64,000 nucleotides of DNA from Alsobacter ponti (GTDB lineage Bacteria > Pseudomonadota > Alphaproteobacteria > Rhizobiales > Beijerinckiaceae), in NCBI RefSeq assembly GCF_024294805.1, contig NZ_JANCLU010000017.1, positions 53,806 through 117,805 on the forward strand. The letters are read 5' to 3'. Under the pieces are notes generated by a model that worked only from the letters and a program-made list of their open reading frames with translations, was not told where the DNA came from and did no database searches. Each line of letters starts with the position of its first letter. Positions within the stretch are counted from its first letter, which is position 1. Shown piece after piece: positions 1-9,900 of this stretch. The translations under genes were made by a program, and so were the position numbers.

Positions 1-885
1 GTCAACGGCCGCAACTACGGCATTCCGATCGCCATGTCGCAGGTCGGCTTCATGTACAACAAGGAGCTGATGGCCAAGGCCGGCGTCGACCCGAGCAAGA
101 TCAAGACCTGGGACGACTTCCTCGGCGCGGTGAAGACGATCAAGGCCGCCGGCATCACCCCGATCATCGCGGGCGGGGCCGACAAGTGGCCGCTGCACTT
201 CTACTGGACCATGCTGGCGGTGCGCGTCGGCGGCAAGGCCGGCATCGAGCAGGCCATGAAGGGCGAGAACGGCGGCTTCGAGTCGGACGTCTACGTGAAG
301 TCCGGGGAGCTCTACAAGCAGCTCGTCGACCTGCAGCCCTTCCAGAACGGCTTCCTCGGGGCCAAGAACCCGCAGGCGGTCGGCGCGTTCGGCGACGGCA
401 AGGGCGCGATGATCCTCGCCATCAGCAGCTTCTACCACACGCAGAAGGCGCTGGCCGCCGACAAGGTCGGCCTGACCGACGACAAGGTCGGCTGGTTCGA
501 GTTCCCGCAGGTTCCCGGCGGCAAGGGCGACGCCAACGACACGCTGGGCGGCATCACCGGCTGGCTCGTCACCAAGGGCTCGCCCAAGGAGGCGGTGGAA
601 TTCCTCAAGTTCTTCGTCTCCAAGGACGTGCAGTCGCGGCTCGCCGCCGGCAACTACATCATCCCGGTGTCGAAGGGCGCCGAGGAGGGCATCGTCAGCC
701 CGTTCATGAAGAACATCGCCGCCAACCTGGCCAAGTCGAAGTACCACCAGAACTTCTACGACCAGGCGCTGGGCCCGAATGTCGGCCGCGTCATCAACGA
801 CGCCTCGGCGGAGATCGCCGGCGGCTCCATGACGCCGAAGCAGGCCGCCAAGGCCGTCAACGACGCCTGGAAGCAGGGCAACTGA
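1..885 (+). CDS. Sugar ABC transporter substrate-binding protein, C-terminal part (5' end outside window)
   Basis: The reading frame is open from base 1, so the gene is cut by the window edge; a start, signal peptide and roughly the first third are missing. About 294 residues remain. The motifs YGIPIAMSQVGFMYNKELM and TWDDFLGAVKTIKAAG near the left end are typical of family 1 extracellular solute-binding proteins, which bind sugars in the periplasm and hand them to an ABC permease. Two MalF/MalG-type permease genes follow directly, which supports the role. The sugar cannot be read from sequence; the oxidoreductase and ThuA neighbours suggest a disaccharide, polyol or glucoside. No ATPase gene is seen with it. 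Confidence 0.9.
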   Translation, partial: VNGRNYGIPIAMSQVGFMYNKELMAKAGVDPSKIKTWDDFLGAVKTIKAAGITPIIAGGADKWPLHFYWTMLAVRVGGKAGIEQAMKGENGGFESDVYVKSGELYKQLVDLQPFQNGFLGAKNPQAVGAFGDGKGAMILAISSFYHTQKALAADKVGLTDDKVGWFEFPQVPGGKGDANDTLGGITGWLVTKGSPKEAVEFLKFFVSKDVQSRLAAGNYIIPVSKGAEEGIVSPFMKNIAANLAKSKYHQNFYDQALGPNVGRVINDASAEIAGGSMTPKQAAKAVNDAWKQGN

Positions 886-946
886 CGAAACCCGGGCGCG
901 GCTCCCCGGCCGCGCCCGTCCGCACCCCGACCGGCAGGAGCCCCCC

Positions 947-1837
947 ATGGTCGCCACTGCGCTCCGCTCGCGGAGAACCGACGGGCAGCTTCCGGCCCTG
1001 CTGCTGTTCCTCCCGCCGGCGCTGCTGCTGTTCACGATCTTCGTGGTCATGCCGGTGGGGGAGGCCGCCTGGTACAGCCTGTTCAACTGGAACGGCTTCG
1101 GCCGGCCGACCAACTGGATCGGCCTGCGCAATTATTTCTCCGTGTTCGAGACGCGCGCCTTCGGGCTCGCTTTGCGCAACAACGGGCTGATCATCGTTGT
1201 CTCGCTGCTGGTGCAGCTGCCCCTGGCGCTGACGCTGGCGATCATGCTGGCGGAGAAGTTCCGCGGCTCGGTGTTCCTGCGCATGCTGTTCTTCATGCCG
1301 TACGTGCTGGCGGAGATCGCCACCGGCCTGATCTTCAGCTTCGTCTATGACGGCGACTATGGGCTGCTCGCCGCCATCTACCGCGCCTTCGGGGCCGAGG
1401 CCCCGCATCTGCTCGCCAGCGCCGACACGTCCATGGCGGCCGTGCTGGTCGTGGTGGTGTGGAAGTATTTCGGCTTCCACATGATGCTGTTCATCGCCGC
1501 CTTGCAGGGCATGGACCGCAACCTCATCGAGGCCGCCCGCATCGACGGCGCGACCCGCGTCCAGCAGCTGCGCTTCGTCGTCATCCCGCTGCTCTACCCC
1601 ACGATCCGGCTGTCCGTGTTCTTTGCAGTGGTCGGCTCGCTGCAGCTCTTCGACCTGGTGATGCCGCTGACGCGCGGCGGCCCCGCCGACAGCTCGCAGA
1701 CCATGGTGAGCTTCCTCTACACGCACGGCGTCATGCGCATGCGGGTGGGCTATGGCAGCGCCATCGGCGTCATCCTGTTCGTCATCTGCGTCACCGTGGC
1801 CTTCACCTACAAACGCTGGTTCATGCGCGATGAGTAG
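947..1837 (+). CDS. Carbohydrate ABC transporter permease, MalF/UgpA type
   Basis: This 296-residue inner-membrane protein has about six hydrophobic segments, the first near residues 19-42 (LLLFLPPALLLFTIFVVMPV). The EAARIDGATRVQQL loop near residues 194-207 is the EAA motif that contacts the ABC ATPase. It would form the translocation channel with the product of the next gene. It begins 61 bases after the binding-protein stop and ends 8 bases inside the next gene, so translation is probably coupled. The start is an ATG preceded by AGGAG. Confidence 0.93.
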   Translation: MVATALRSRRTDGQLPALLLFLPPALLLFTIFVVMPVGEAAWYSLFNWNGFGRPTNWIGLRNYFSVFETRAFGLALRNNGLIIVVSLLVQLPLALTLAIMLAEKFRGSVFLRMLFFMPYVLAEIATGLIFSFVYDGDYGLLAAIYRAFGAEAPHLLASADTSMAAVLVVVVWKYFGFHMMLFIAALQGMDRNLIEAARIDGATRVQQLRFVVIPLLYPTIRLSVFFAVVGSLQLFDLVMPLTRGGPADSSQTMVSFLYTHGVMRMRVGYGSAIGVILFVICVTVAFTYKRWFMRDE

Positions 1838-2753
1838 AGCTCTGCCCGCCGGGCCCGGCATGGCCCGACCCGCCGAACGCGCCGCCGCCCCGGCCGCGCC
1901 CGCCAAGCGCCGGGCGCGCGACATCGACGGCGGCTCGCCCTTCGCGACGCTCTACAAGTGGCTGTTCCTGCTGCTCGTGGCGGGGTTCGTTGTGGTGCCG
2001 CTGATCGCCACCGTGCTCGGCGGCTTCAAGAGCCTGGGCGAACTGCGCACCAACCCGTTCGGCCTGCCGCACGTCTGGGAGTGGAGCAACTACGGCGATA
2101 TTCTGTTCTCGGCGCGCTACTGGCAGCTCATCGCCAACTCGCTCATCATTTCCTCGCTCACCGTGCTGCTGGTGCTGGTGACGGCCTCGATGGCGGCGTT
2201 CGTGTTCGCCCACATCAAGTTCTGGGGCAACCGCATGCTCCTGAACTACCTGACGATGGGCCTGCTGTTCCCGGCCTCGACCGCCATCCTGCCGCTGTTC
2301 ATCCGGGTGCGGGACTTCGGCCTGCTCGACACCTATCTCGGCGTCGTGCTGCCGCAGGTGGCGTTCAGCCTGGCCATGAGCGTGCTGCTGCTGCGCCGCT
2401 TCTTCAAGGACCTGCCGGAAGAGCTGCTGGAGGCCGCGCTCGTGGACGGCTGCTCCTACCTCAACTTCTTCCGCTACGTGACGCTGCCGCTGTCGCGCCC
2501 GATCCTCGCCACCGTGGGCACCATCGCCTTCGTGCACAGCTGGAACGGCTATTTGCTGCCGCTCGTGATGCTCAACAGCGACGCCATGTACCCGTGGCCG
2601 CTCGGCATCATGGTCTACCAGGGCGAGTACTCGGCCGAGTGGAGCCTGATCCTCGCCTTCATCACCCTCACCATCCTGCCGACGCTGCTGATGTTCCTGC
2701 TCGCTCAGAAGCACATCGTGGCGGGGCTGACCGCCGGCGCGGTCAAGGGATGA
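1830..2753 (+). CDS. Carbohydrate ABC transporter permease, MalG/UgpE type
   Basis: This is the second channel subunit, 307 residues from the ATG that overlaps the previous stop by 8 bases. An ATG at 1860 is an alternative that would remove ten residues. An Ala/Pro-rich cytoplasmic stretch precedes the first membrane helix (KWLFLLLVAGFVVVPLIATV, about residues 46-65). The EAA loop reads EAALVDGCSYLNFF near residue 205. Its length and helix pattern are normal for MalG-type permeases. It partners the upstream permease; an ATPase must be encoded elsewhere. Confidence 0.92.
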   Translation: MSRALPAGPGMARPAERAAAPAAPAKRRARDIDGGSPFATLYKWLFLLLVAGFVVVPLIATVLGGFKSLGELRTNPFGLPHVWEWSNYGDILFSARYWQLIANSLIISSLTVLLVLVTASMAAFVFAHIKFWGNRMLLNYLTMGLLFPASTAILPLFIRVRDFGLLDTYLGVVLPQVAFSLAMSVLLLRRFFKDLPEELLEAALVDGCSYLNFFRYVTLPLSRPILATVGTIAFVHSWNGYLLPLVMLNSDAMYPWPLGIMVYQGEYSAEWSLILAFITLTILPTLLMFLLAQKHIVAGLTAGAVKG

Positions 2754-2813
2754 ACCCCTCTCCGCCCGGCCGCGCGCCGGGCGCAACCCACTGACGGACA
2801 GGAGTTTTCGGAC

Positions 2814-3911
<1,098 letters not shown>

Positions 3912-3942
3912 CGCCCCAACGAGAAAAAACGGAGCAAGACCA

Positions 3943-4584
<642 letters not shown>

Positions 4585-4846
4585 CCGCCTGATGTGTTCC
4601 GCTGGAAACGGCCCCGCGAACGCGAGTTCCGGGGCCGAATTCGGGACCGAAACCCGCCGCGATCGCATCGTCGCATGGCGGTTCGGGCTGGATCGGATCT
4701 TCGGGTCGAATTCCGACGGCGATGTCGCCCGCTGAGGGGCGCACCTTGAAAGTCGTCGGAAACGCGAACTTCGCATCGAAACGGACGGGCGGGCCGGAGC
4801 GACCGGACGCCTCGCCCGGCCGTGCCTGCGAAACCCCGCGCGCGGG

Positions 4847-5209
4847 CTAGTAGTACGGCCGGTAATAGGGCCGGTAGTACGGTCGGTAGTAGCCGCCGTA
4901 ATAGCCGCCGTAGTAGGGGTCGCCGTAATAGGGCCCGTAGTAGCCCCCCGCCGGCGCCCAGACGCCGGTCGCCCAGCCGCCAGAGCCGACGCCGACGCCG
5001 ACCGAGACCGGCGCGGCCACGGCCACCGGCGCGGCGGCGTAGCGGTTCCGCTCTGCGGTGAGGCAGCGGTTGAAGGCGCGCGTGCCGGGGCGCAGGCCCG
5101 ACTGCTCGCACACATACTCGGCGCTGAGATAGGGATCCGCCGTCTGGCATCCGGCGAGCCCCAGGGCGAGGCCCGCCGCGGCGAGGAAGGAGAGACGCTT
5201 GACGCTCAT
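4847..5209 (-). CDS. Small tyrosine-rich lipoprotein
   Basis: The product has 120 residues with a clear lipoprotein signal peptide: a hydrophobic core then LAGC, placing the lipidated cysteine at residue 21. A central part contains three further cysteines (CEQSGLRPGTRAFNRCL). The last 40 residues are Gly/Tyr/Pro repeats ending in three copies of YYRP or similar, encoded by tandem 12-base repeats at 4850-4905. The start was chosen for the signal peptide; longer upstream readings have none. I do not recognise a named family. It is probably an envelope protein. It stands alone, transcribed away from the OMP gene on the other side of the gap. Confidence 0.7.
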   Translation of the reverse strand: MSVKRLSFLAAAGLALGLAGCQTADPYLSAEYVCEQSGLRPGTRAFNRCLTAERNRYAAAPVAVAAPVSVGVGVGSGGWATGVWAPAGGYYGPYYGDPYYGGYYGGYYRPYYRPYYRPYY

Positions 5210-5622
5210 GCACGATCTCCCTGAACGGGGGGCCGACGGTCCCGGCGCGGACCTGCCGTCATTGGCGCGTCCGGCCCGGGCCGCCCGGCCCTTCAGTGAA
5301 CGTTCGTTCGGCCCCAAAAGATGCAACGACTCTGATCCCGAACGCCACCTTCGGCCTTGACCTCGCGCAAGCCGCGCCGCGAGGGGACTAGGGACGCAAG
5401 CGACCCGGCAACCTGACACGGGACCGCGGCCGCGCTCCCGGTGGGTCTCGGCGGTTCAGGAGCCGCCAGTTCCGGGGGACGCGCCCACATCTCACGCCGC
5501 CTCCAAGGTCGTGGCATCCATGTCACAGTAGATGCAACTTCTGCGTGTACTCACCTTGTAAAATATCGCCAAAGATGAAATGTTGATCGTGTACTTCGAG
5601 TCGCGATCTGGGCAACGCAACA
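5210..5622. promoter_or_regulatory. Divergent intergenic region between lipoprotein and OMP genes
   Basis: These 413 bases hold no convincing gene. An 8-base perfect palindrome GAACGTTC at 5298-5305, followed by GTTCG, looks like a small operator for the leftward lipoprotein gene, but this is a guess. The right 100 bases are distinctly AT-richer than the surroundings (CCTTGTAAAATATCGCC near 5560) and probably hold the promoter of the OMP gene. Confidence 0.35.
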
Positions 5623-6390
5623 ATGAACAAAACCTTTCTGACCGCGGCGGGCGTGCTCTCCGCGGCATTCACGCCGGCAATCGCCGCCGACCTGCCGGTG
5701 CGCACCGCGCCCGCGGCTCCGGTGATGACGCTCGCTCCCTACAATTGGACCGGCTTCTACGCCGGCGTGAACGCGGGCTTCGTGTCCGCCGACACCAGCG
5801 GCACGGGCTACAATCCGGGGGGCCCGACGGGCGCCTGCTGGAGCTTCGACTGCAGCTTCTCGACGAGCGACTCGACCACCGGCGTGCTGCTGGGCGGCCA
5901 GCTCGGCTACAACTTCCAGTCCGGAGCCTTCGTTTTCGGCGTCGAGGGCGACCTCGGCTGGACCAACGCCAACAGCAGCGGCGTCACCCAGACCTACACC
6001 TACGCCAAGACCGGCCTGGACGCGCTCGGCACGCTGCGCCTGCGGCTCGGCTACGCCTTCGACCGCGTGCTCGTCTACGGCACCGGCGGCCTGGCCTTCG
6101 GCAATCTCTCGAACAAGTACACCGACACGTACTGGTTCGGCCCGTCGGGCTCCTACTCGCCCGCCAAGAACGACGGCTGGCAGGTCGGCTGGACGCTCGG
6201 CGCGGGCGTCGAGTACGCCATCAACAACAACTGGACGGTGAAGGCCGAGGGTCTCTACTACGCCTTCGACAAGACGTCCGGCGTGGCGACGAGCTCCAGC
6301 GGCATCGACACCTACACGGGCGGCATGCGCAGCGACACCAACGGGTGGGTCGGCCGCATCGGCCTCAACTACCGCTTCGGCGGCCTCTGA
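5623..6390 (+). CDS. Outer-membrane beta-barrel protein, Omp25/Omp31 family
   Basis: The 255-residue product has a signal peptide ending AIA before ADLPVRTAPAAPV, then YNWTGFYAGVNAGF, the hallmark N-terminal strand of this rhizobial OMP family, and ends in NYRFGGL near the last beta strand. It would form a small barrel in the outer membrane. It is related to the four-gene OMP array at 13844-17795 but is more diverged: it has a cysteine-containing loop (ACWSFDCSFS) and a different signal peptide. It is monocistronic, followed directly by a strong terminator. Confidence 0.88.
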   Translation: MNKTFLTAAGVLSAAFTPAIAADLPVRTAPAAPVMTLAPYNWTGFYAGVNAGFVSADTSGTGYNPGGPTGACWSFDCSFSTSDSTTGVLLGGQLGYNFQSGAFVFGVEGDLGWTNANSSGVTQTYTYAKTGLDALGTLRLRLGYAFDRVLVYGTGGLAFGNLSNKYTDTYWFGPSGSYSPAKNDGWQVGWTLGAGVEYAINNNWTVKAEGLYYAFDKTSGVATSSSGIDTYTGGMRSDTNGWVGRIGLNYRFGGL

Positions 6391-6427
6391 TCCGCGGGAG
6401 CGGGCCGGCCCCGCTCCGCCAGGCTTC

Positions 6428-6465
6428 GCGCGACCCAGCACCCTCGTGCTGGGTCGCGCCGTTTT
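6428..6465 (+). terminator. Rho-independent terminator after OMP gene
   Basis: A perfect 14-bp inverted repeat (6428-6441 with 6446-6459), a 4-base loop and GTTTT downstream. It lies 38 bases after the OMP stop. Confidence 0.85.
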
Positions 6466-6499
6466 CAGCGCCCGCCCGCGCGCGTCCCGAGGGTTTCAC

Positions 6500-7951
6500 G
6501 TGTCGTCGCTTTCGCCCCGCCCGCATTTTCCGTCCTATGTGGACGCCGTCCTTCGCCACGCGGCGCTCGATCCGTTCAAGGCGGCCATCGGCACGGAAGG
6601 CGGCGTCGTCACCTATGGCCAGCTCGCCGAGGCGGTCCATTGCGCGACGACCAACGCGGCGCGCGCCGGGCTGAAGGCCGGGTCGGTGGTCGGCATCGTC
6701 GTCGGCGATCCGGTCTGGCACATCTGCCTCATCTGCGCGCTGCACCGCCTCGGGGTGGTCAGCGTGTCGCTCGGCTATCTCGAGACGGGGCTGCCGCTCG
6801 GCCTCGCGGCGATCCTGGAGGACGCCGGCGAGAAGGTCGACTTCGCCGGCCAGGTGCTGCGCGTCGCGCCGGAGTGGTTCACCCGCCCGGCCGACGTCGC
6901 GCCGGCGCGGGCCGACTTCGGCCCCACCGACCTGTGCCGCATCGCCCTGTCGTCCGGCACCACCGGGCTGCCGAAGCCGATCGCCATGAGCCCCGAGATC
7001 CTGTGGCATCGGCTGACCACCTATCTCCTGCGCGGACGCTTCGGCGTGTCGGAGAAGGTGTTCTGCGGGCCGCCGCTGCGCTCGCACTTCGCCTTCGCCA
7101 TCGCCTTCGCCGCGCTGATGTCCGGCAAGATGGTCTGCTTCGCCTCCAGCGCCGCCACCACGGTGCCGCTGGTCAGCTATTTCGGGGCCGACCTCGCGGT
7201 CATCTCCGTCCACCAGCTCTCCGAGCTCGCCAACGCGCAGCACGCCCAGTTCGGCGGGCTGTCGAGCCTGCGCGAGATCCAGGCGGGAGGCTCCACCATC
7301 TCCGACGCGCTGCTCGGCAAGGTCCGCGCGGTGCTCGCCTGTCCGGTGCTCAACACCTACGCCTCCACCGAGGCCGGCACGGCGGCGCTCGCGCCGCTCG
7401 AGCGGCTCGGCGCGCTGCGGCGGGAGGGCGCGGTCGGGGTGCTGGCGCCGTGGGCCGAGGTCGTGGCATGCGACGAGGAGGGGCGGGAGTTGCCGCCGGG
7501 CGCGGAAGGGCTCCTGCGCGTCAGCGCGGCGGGCATGGCCCCGGCCTACCAGCCCGGCCTACGCACGGTCGAGGAGCCCGCCTGGTTCTTCCCCGGCGAC
7601 ATCGGCCACGTCACGCCGGAGCGCGTGCTCGTCATTCGCGGCCGCGACGCGGAGTTCATCAATATCGGCGGCAACAAGATCGCCCCGGAGCGGATCGAGG
7701 AGCTGGTGCGCGAGTGCTCCGGCGTCGCGGACGCGGCGGTGTTCGCGGTCGACATCAAGGCCGACTTCCCGCAGGTCTGGGCGGTGGTGACGGCCAACGG
7801 CCCGATCGATCCCACGGCGATCATGCGCCATTGCGCGGCGAAGCTTCCCGCCACGACCCCCACCGTCATCCGTGTCGTGGCGTCCATTCCGCGCAACGCC
7901 ACCGGCAAGATCATGCGCGACAAGCTGCGCAAGGAGCTGGCCGGCGGCTGA
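6500..7951 (+). CDS. AMP-dependent acyl-CoA synthetase/ligase
   Basis: From the chosen GTG the product has 483 residues. It shows the adenylate-forming core: SSGTTGLPKP near residue 152 (phosphate loop), STEAGTAAL near 290, GDIGH near 366, INIGGNKIAPERIEE near 385, and the C-terminal lysine in NATGKIMRDKLR. These enzymes activate a carboxylic acid as an acyl-AMP and transfer it to CoA. A longer in-frame GTG at 6446 falls inside the upstream terminator stem, so 6500 is preferred; the first conserved block (FPSYVDAVLRHAALDPFKAA) starts just after it. The Bug-type binding protein downstream suggests a carboxylate substrate, but this is inference. Confidence 0.85.
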   Translation: MSSLSPRPHFPSYVDAVLRHAALDPFKAAIGTEGGVVTYGQLAEAVHCATTNAARAGLKAGSVVGIVVGDPVWHICLICALHRLGVVSVSLGYLETGLPLGLAAILEDAGEKVDFAGQVLRVAPEWFTRPADVAPARADFGPTDLCRIALSSGTTGLPKPIAMSPEILWHRLTTYLLRGRFGVSEKVFCGPPLRSHFAFAIAFAALMSGKMVCFASSAATTVPLVSYFGADLAVISVHQLSELANAQHAQFGGLSSLREIQAGGSTISDALLGKVRAVLACPVLNTYASTEAGTAALAPLERLGALRREGAVGVLAPWAEVVACDEEGRELPPGAEGLLRVSAAGMAPAYQPGLRTVEEPAWFFPGDIGHVTPERVLVIRGRDAEFINIGGNKIAPERIEELVRECSGVADAAVFAVDIKADFPQVWAVVTANGPIDPTAIMRHCAAKLPATTPTVIRVVASIPRNATGKIMRDKLRKELAGG

Positions 7952-7988
7952 CGCCGGTCGCCCGCATACCGAAGAGAGGACACCCCCG

Positions 7989-8951
7989 ATGGGCCTGACG
8001 CGCGTCGTTCGAACCGTCATCGCGCTGGGCGCGCTCGCGCTCGCCACCGCCGCCGCGCCGGCCAGCGCCGAGACCTATCCGGACAAGCCCATCCGCTTCA
8101 TCGTCGGCTTCGGCCAGGGCGGCCCGACCGACGTGGCGGCGCGCGCGCTGGCCGAGGAGATCGGCACGCTGCTGGGCGGCAAGATCTATGTCGAGAACCG
8201 CCCCGGCGCGTCGGGCAACATCGCGACCCAGGCGGCGGCGTCGTCGCCGGCCGACGGCTACACCTTCCTGATCGGCGCGACCCCGCTGGCGGTCAACGAG
8301 ACGCTGTTCCCGGATTTCCCGATCCGCTTCGGCAAGAACATCGCGGCCGTCGGCGCGGTGGGCGCGACCGGCAACGTGCTCGTCGCGCATCCCTCGCTGA
8401 ACGTGCGGACCGTCGCCGATTACGTGGCGCTGGCGCGCAAGCAGCCCGGCGCGGTGGACTACATCACGCTGGGCCGAGGCTCCTCCTCGCACCTTGCCGG
8501 GCTCGAGTTCGAGCGCCTGGCGGGCGTGTCGCTGACGCCGGTTCCCCATCTCGGCAACGGCGAGGCGGTGCAGGACATCGTGGGCGGCCACGTGAAGAGC
8601 TGGTTCGCCACCATCCCCTCCGTGGTCGAGCTGGTGAAGGGGGGCCAGGTCGTGGCCCTCGGCGTCACCGGCCCGGTGCGCTCCGCCTCGCTGCCGGACG
8701 TGCCGACGCTGTCGGAAGCGGGGCTGACGGGCTTCGACGTGAGGCTCTGGATCGGCCTGTTCGCGCCGGTCGGCATCCCGGCCGAGCGCCTGCGCGCGTT
8801 CTCGGACGCCTTCGACCGGGCCATCGCCCGGCCGGAGCTGCAGGCCGTGTTCGCCGCGCAGGGCATCGAGAAGCTGAAGATGACGCAGCCCGAATTCACC
8901 GCCTTCGTCGAGGCGGATATCGCCCGCTGGTCGGCGCGGCTCGGCAAGTAG
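7989..8951 (+). CDS. Bug-family (TctC) tripartite tricarboxylate transporter substrate-binding protein
   Basis: The 320-residue protein has a signal peptide (ALALATAAAPASA) followed by ETYPDKPIRFIVGFGQGGPTD, the standard opening of mature Bug proteins, and GYTFLIGATPLAVN further on. Bug proteins bind carboxylates in the periplasm. An AGAGGA ribosome site precedes the ATG. No TctA or TctB membrane subunit is present in the window, so it is an orphan binding protein, as is common for this very large family. It lies 37 bases after an acyl-CoA-ligase-like gene and may share its transcript. Confidence 0.9.
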   Translation: MGLTRVVRTVIALGALALATAAAPASAETYPDKPIRFIVGFGQGGPTDVAARALAEEIGTLLGGKIYVENRPGASGNIATQAAASSPADGYTFLIGATPLAVNETLFPDFPIRFGKNIAAVGAVGATGNVLVAHPSLNVRTVADYVALARKQPGAVDYITLGRGSSSHLAGLEFERLAGVSLTPVPHLGNGEAVQDIVGGHVKSWFATIPSVVELVKGGQVVALGVTGPVRSASLPDVPTLSEAGLTGFDVRLWIGLFAPVGIPAERLRAFSDAFDRAIARPELQAVFAAQGIEKLKMTQPEFTAFVEADIARWSARLGK

Positions 8952-8975
8952 GCCGGGGGAGCGCCGACGCCGCCG

Positions 8976-9752
8976 TCAGCGCTTCCAGAGCGCCCAGGGG
9001 GCCTTGCCGGATTCCCACATCGCGACGAGCTGCTGCTTGTCGCGCAGCGTGTCCATGGGCTGCCAGAAGCCGTCGTGGCGCCAGCCGGCGAGTTCGCCGG
9101 CGGCGGCGAGGCGTTCCATGGGCTCGCGCTCCCAGATGGTCTGGTCGCCGTCGACGAGGTCGATCGCCGAGGGGTCGAGCACGAAGAAGCCGCCGTTGAT
9201 GAGGCCGCCGTCGCTCTGCGGCTTCTCCTCGAACGCGGTGACGCGCTCGCCCTCCAGCACCAGGCGGCCGAAACGGGCCGGCGGGCGCACGCAGGCCACC
9301 GTCGCCTTGCGGCCGTGGTTGCGGTGGAAGGCGATCTCGGCGGCGATGTTCACGTCGGCGACGCCATCGCCATAAGTCATGCAGAACGGCTCGCCGGGGT
9401 CGAGATAGTCGCGCACGCGGCGCAGGCGGCCGCCGGTGTTCGTCTGGTCGCCCGTGTCGACCAGCGTCACCCGCCACGGCTCGGGGCTGGCGCGGTGATG
9501 GCTCACCGTGTTGGTCGTCATGTCGAAGGTGACGTCGGAGCTGTGCAGGTAATAGTTCGCGAAATATTCCTTGATGACGTAGCCCTTGTAGCCCAGGCAG
9601 ACGACGAAGTCGGAAATGCCGAAATGGGTGTAGAGCTTCATGATGTGCCAGAGGATCGGCCGGTCGCCGATCTCCACCATGGGCTTGGGCCGAACGCTCG
9701 ACTCCTCGGCGATCCTGGTGCCGAGCCCGCCCGCGAGTATCACGCATTTCAT
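8976..9752 (-). CDS. rfbF: Glucose-1-phosphate cytidylyltransferase
   Basis: The product has 258 residues, the normal RfbF size. It begins MKCVILAGGLGTRIAEES, the nucleotide-binding loop of sugar nucleotidyltransferases, followed by RPKPMVEIGDRPILWHIMK. It makes CDP-glucose from CTP and glucose 1-phosphate, the first step towards CDP-linked deoxysugars. It is divergent from rfbG, with 148 bases between them that probably contain both promoters. The ATG at 9752 was chosen because the conserved N-terminus starts there; longer frames run into the intergenic region. Confidence 0.95.
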   Translation of the reverse strand: MKCVILAGGLGTRIAEESSVRPKPMVEIGDRPILWHIMKLYTHFGISDFVVCLGYKGYVIKEYFANYYLHSSDVTFDMTTNTVSHHRASPEPWRVTLVDTGDQTNTGGRLRRVRDYLDPGEPFCMTYGDGVADVNIAAEIAFHRNHGRKATVACVRPPARFGRLVLEGERVTAFEEKPQSDGGLINGGFFVLDPSAIDLVDGDQTIWEREPMERLAAAGELAGWRHDGFWQPMDTLRDKQQLVAMWESGKAPWALWKR

Positions 9753-9900
9753 AATGTCGGTTCCATCGCAATTGCGGCCGGGTCGCCGGGCCGGCGCGGA
9801 CCGTCCCGTGGTTGACATAGCGCGCCGCTGACGCCAAGACCTCCCCGACTTTACGACATTTGCGTTTCCGGCGTCTTTCCATCCGGCGACGGGGCTGAAC

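Noticed and set aside
857-1924. Leftward open frame over the first permease gene
   Set aside because: Low-complexity His/Asp/Glu/Arg-rich shadow; the sense strand has the conserved EAA loop and helices.
4847-4910. Possible CRISPR-like repeats at the lipoprotein 3' end
   Set aside because: The repeats are 12-base, in frame and without spacers; they encode Tyr-rich peptide repeats.
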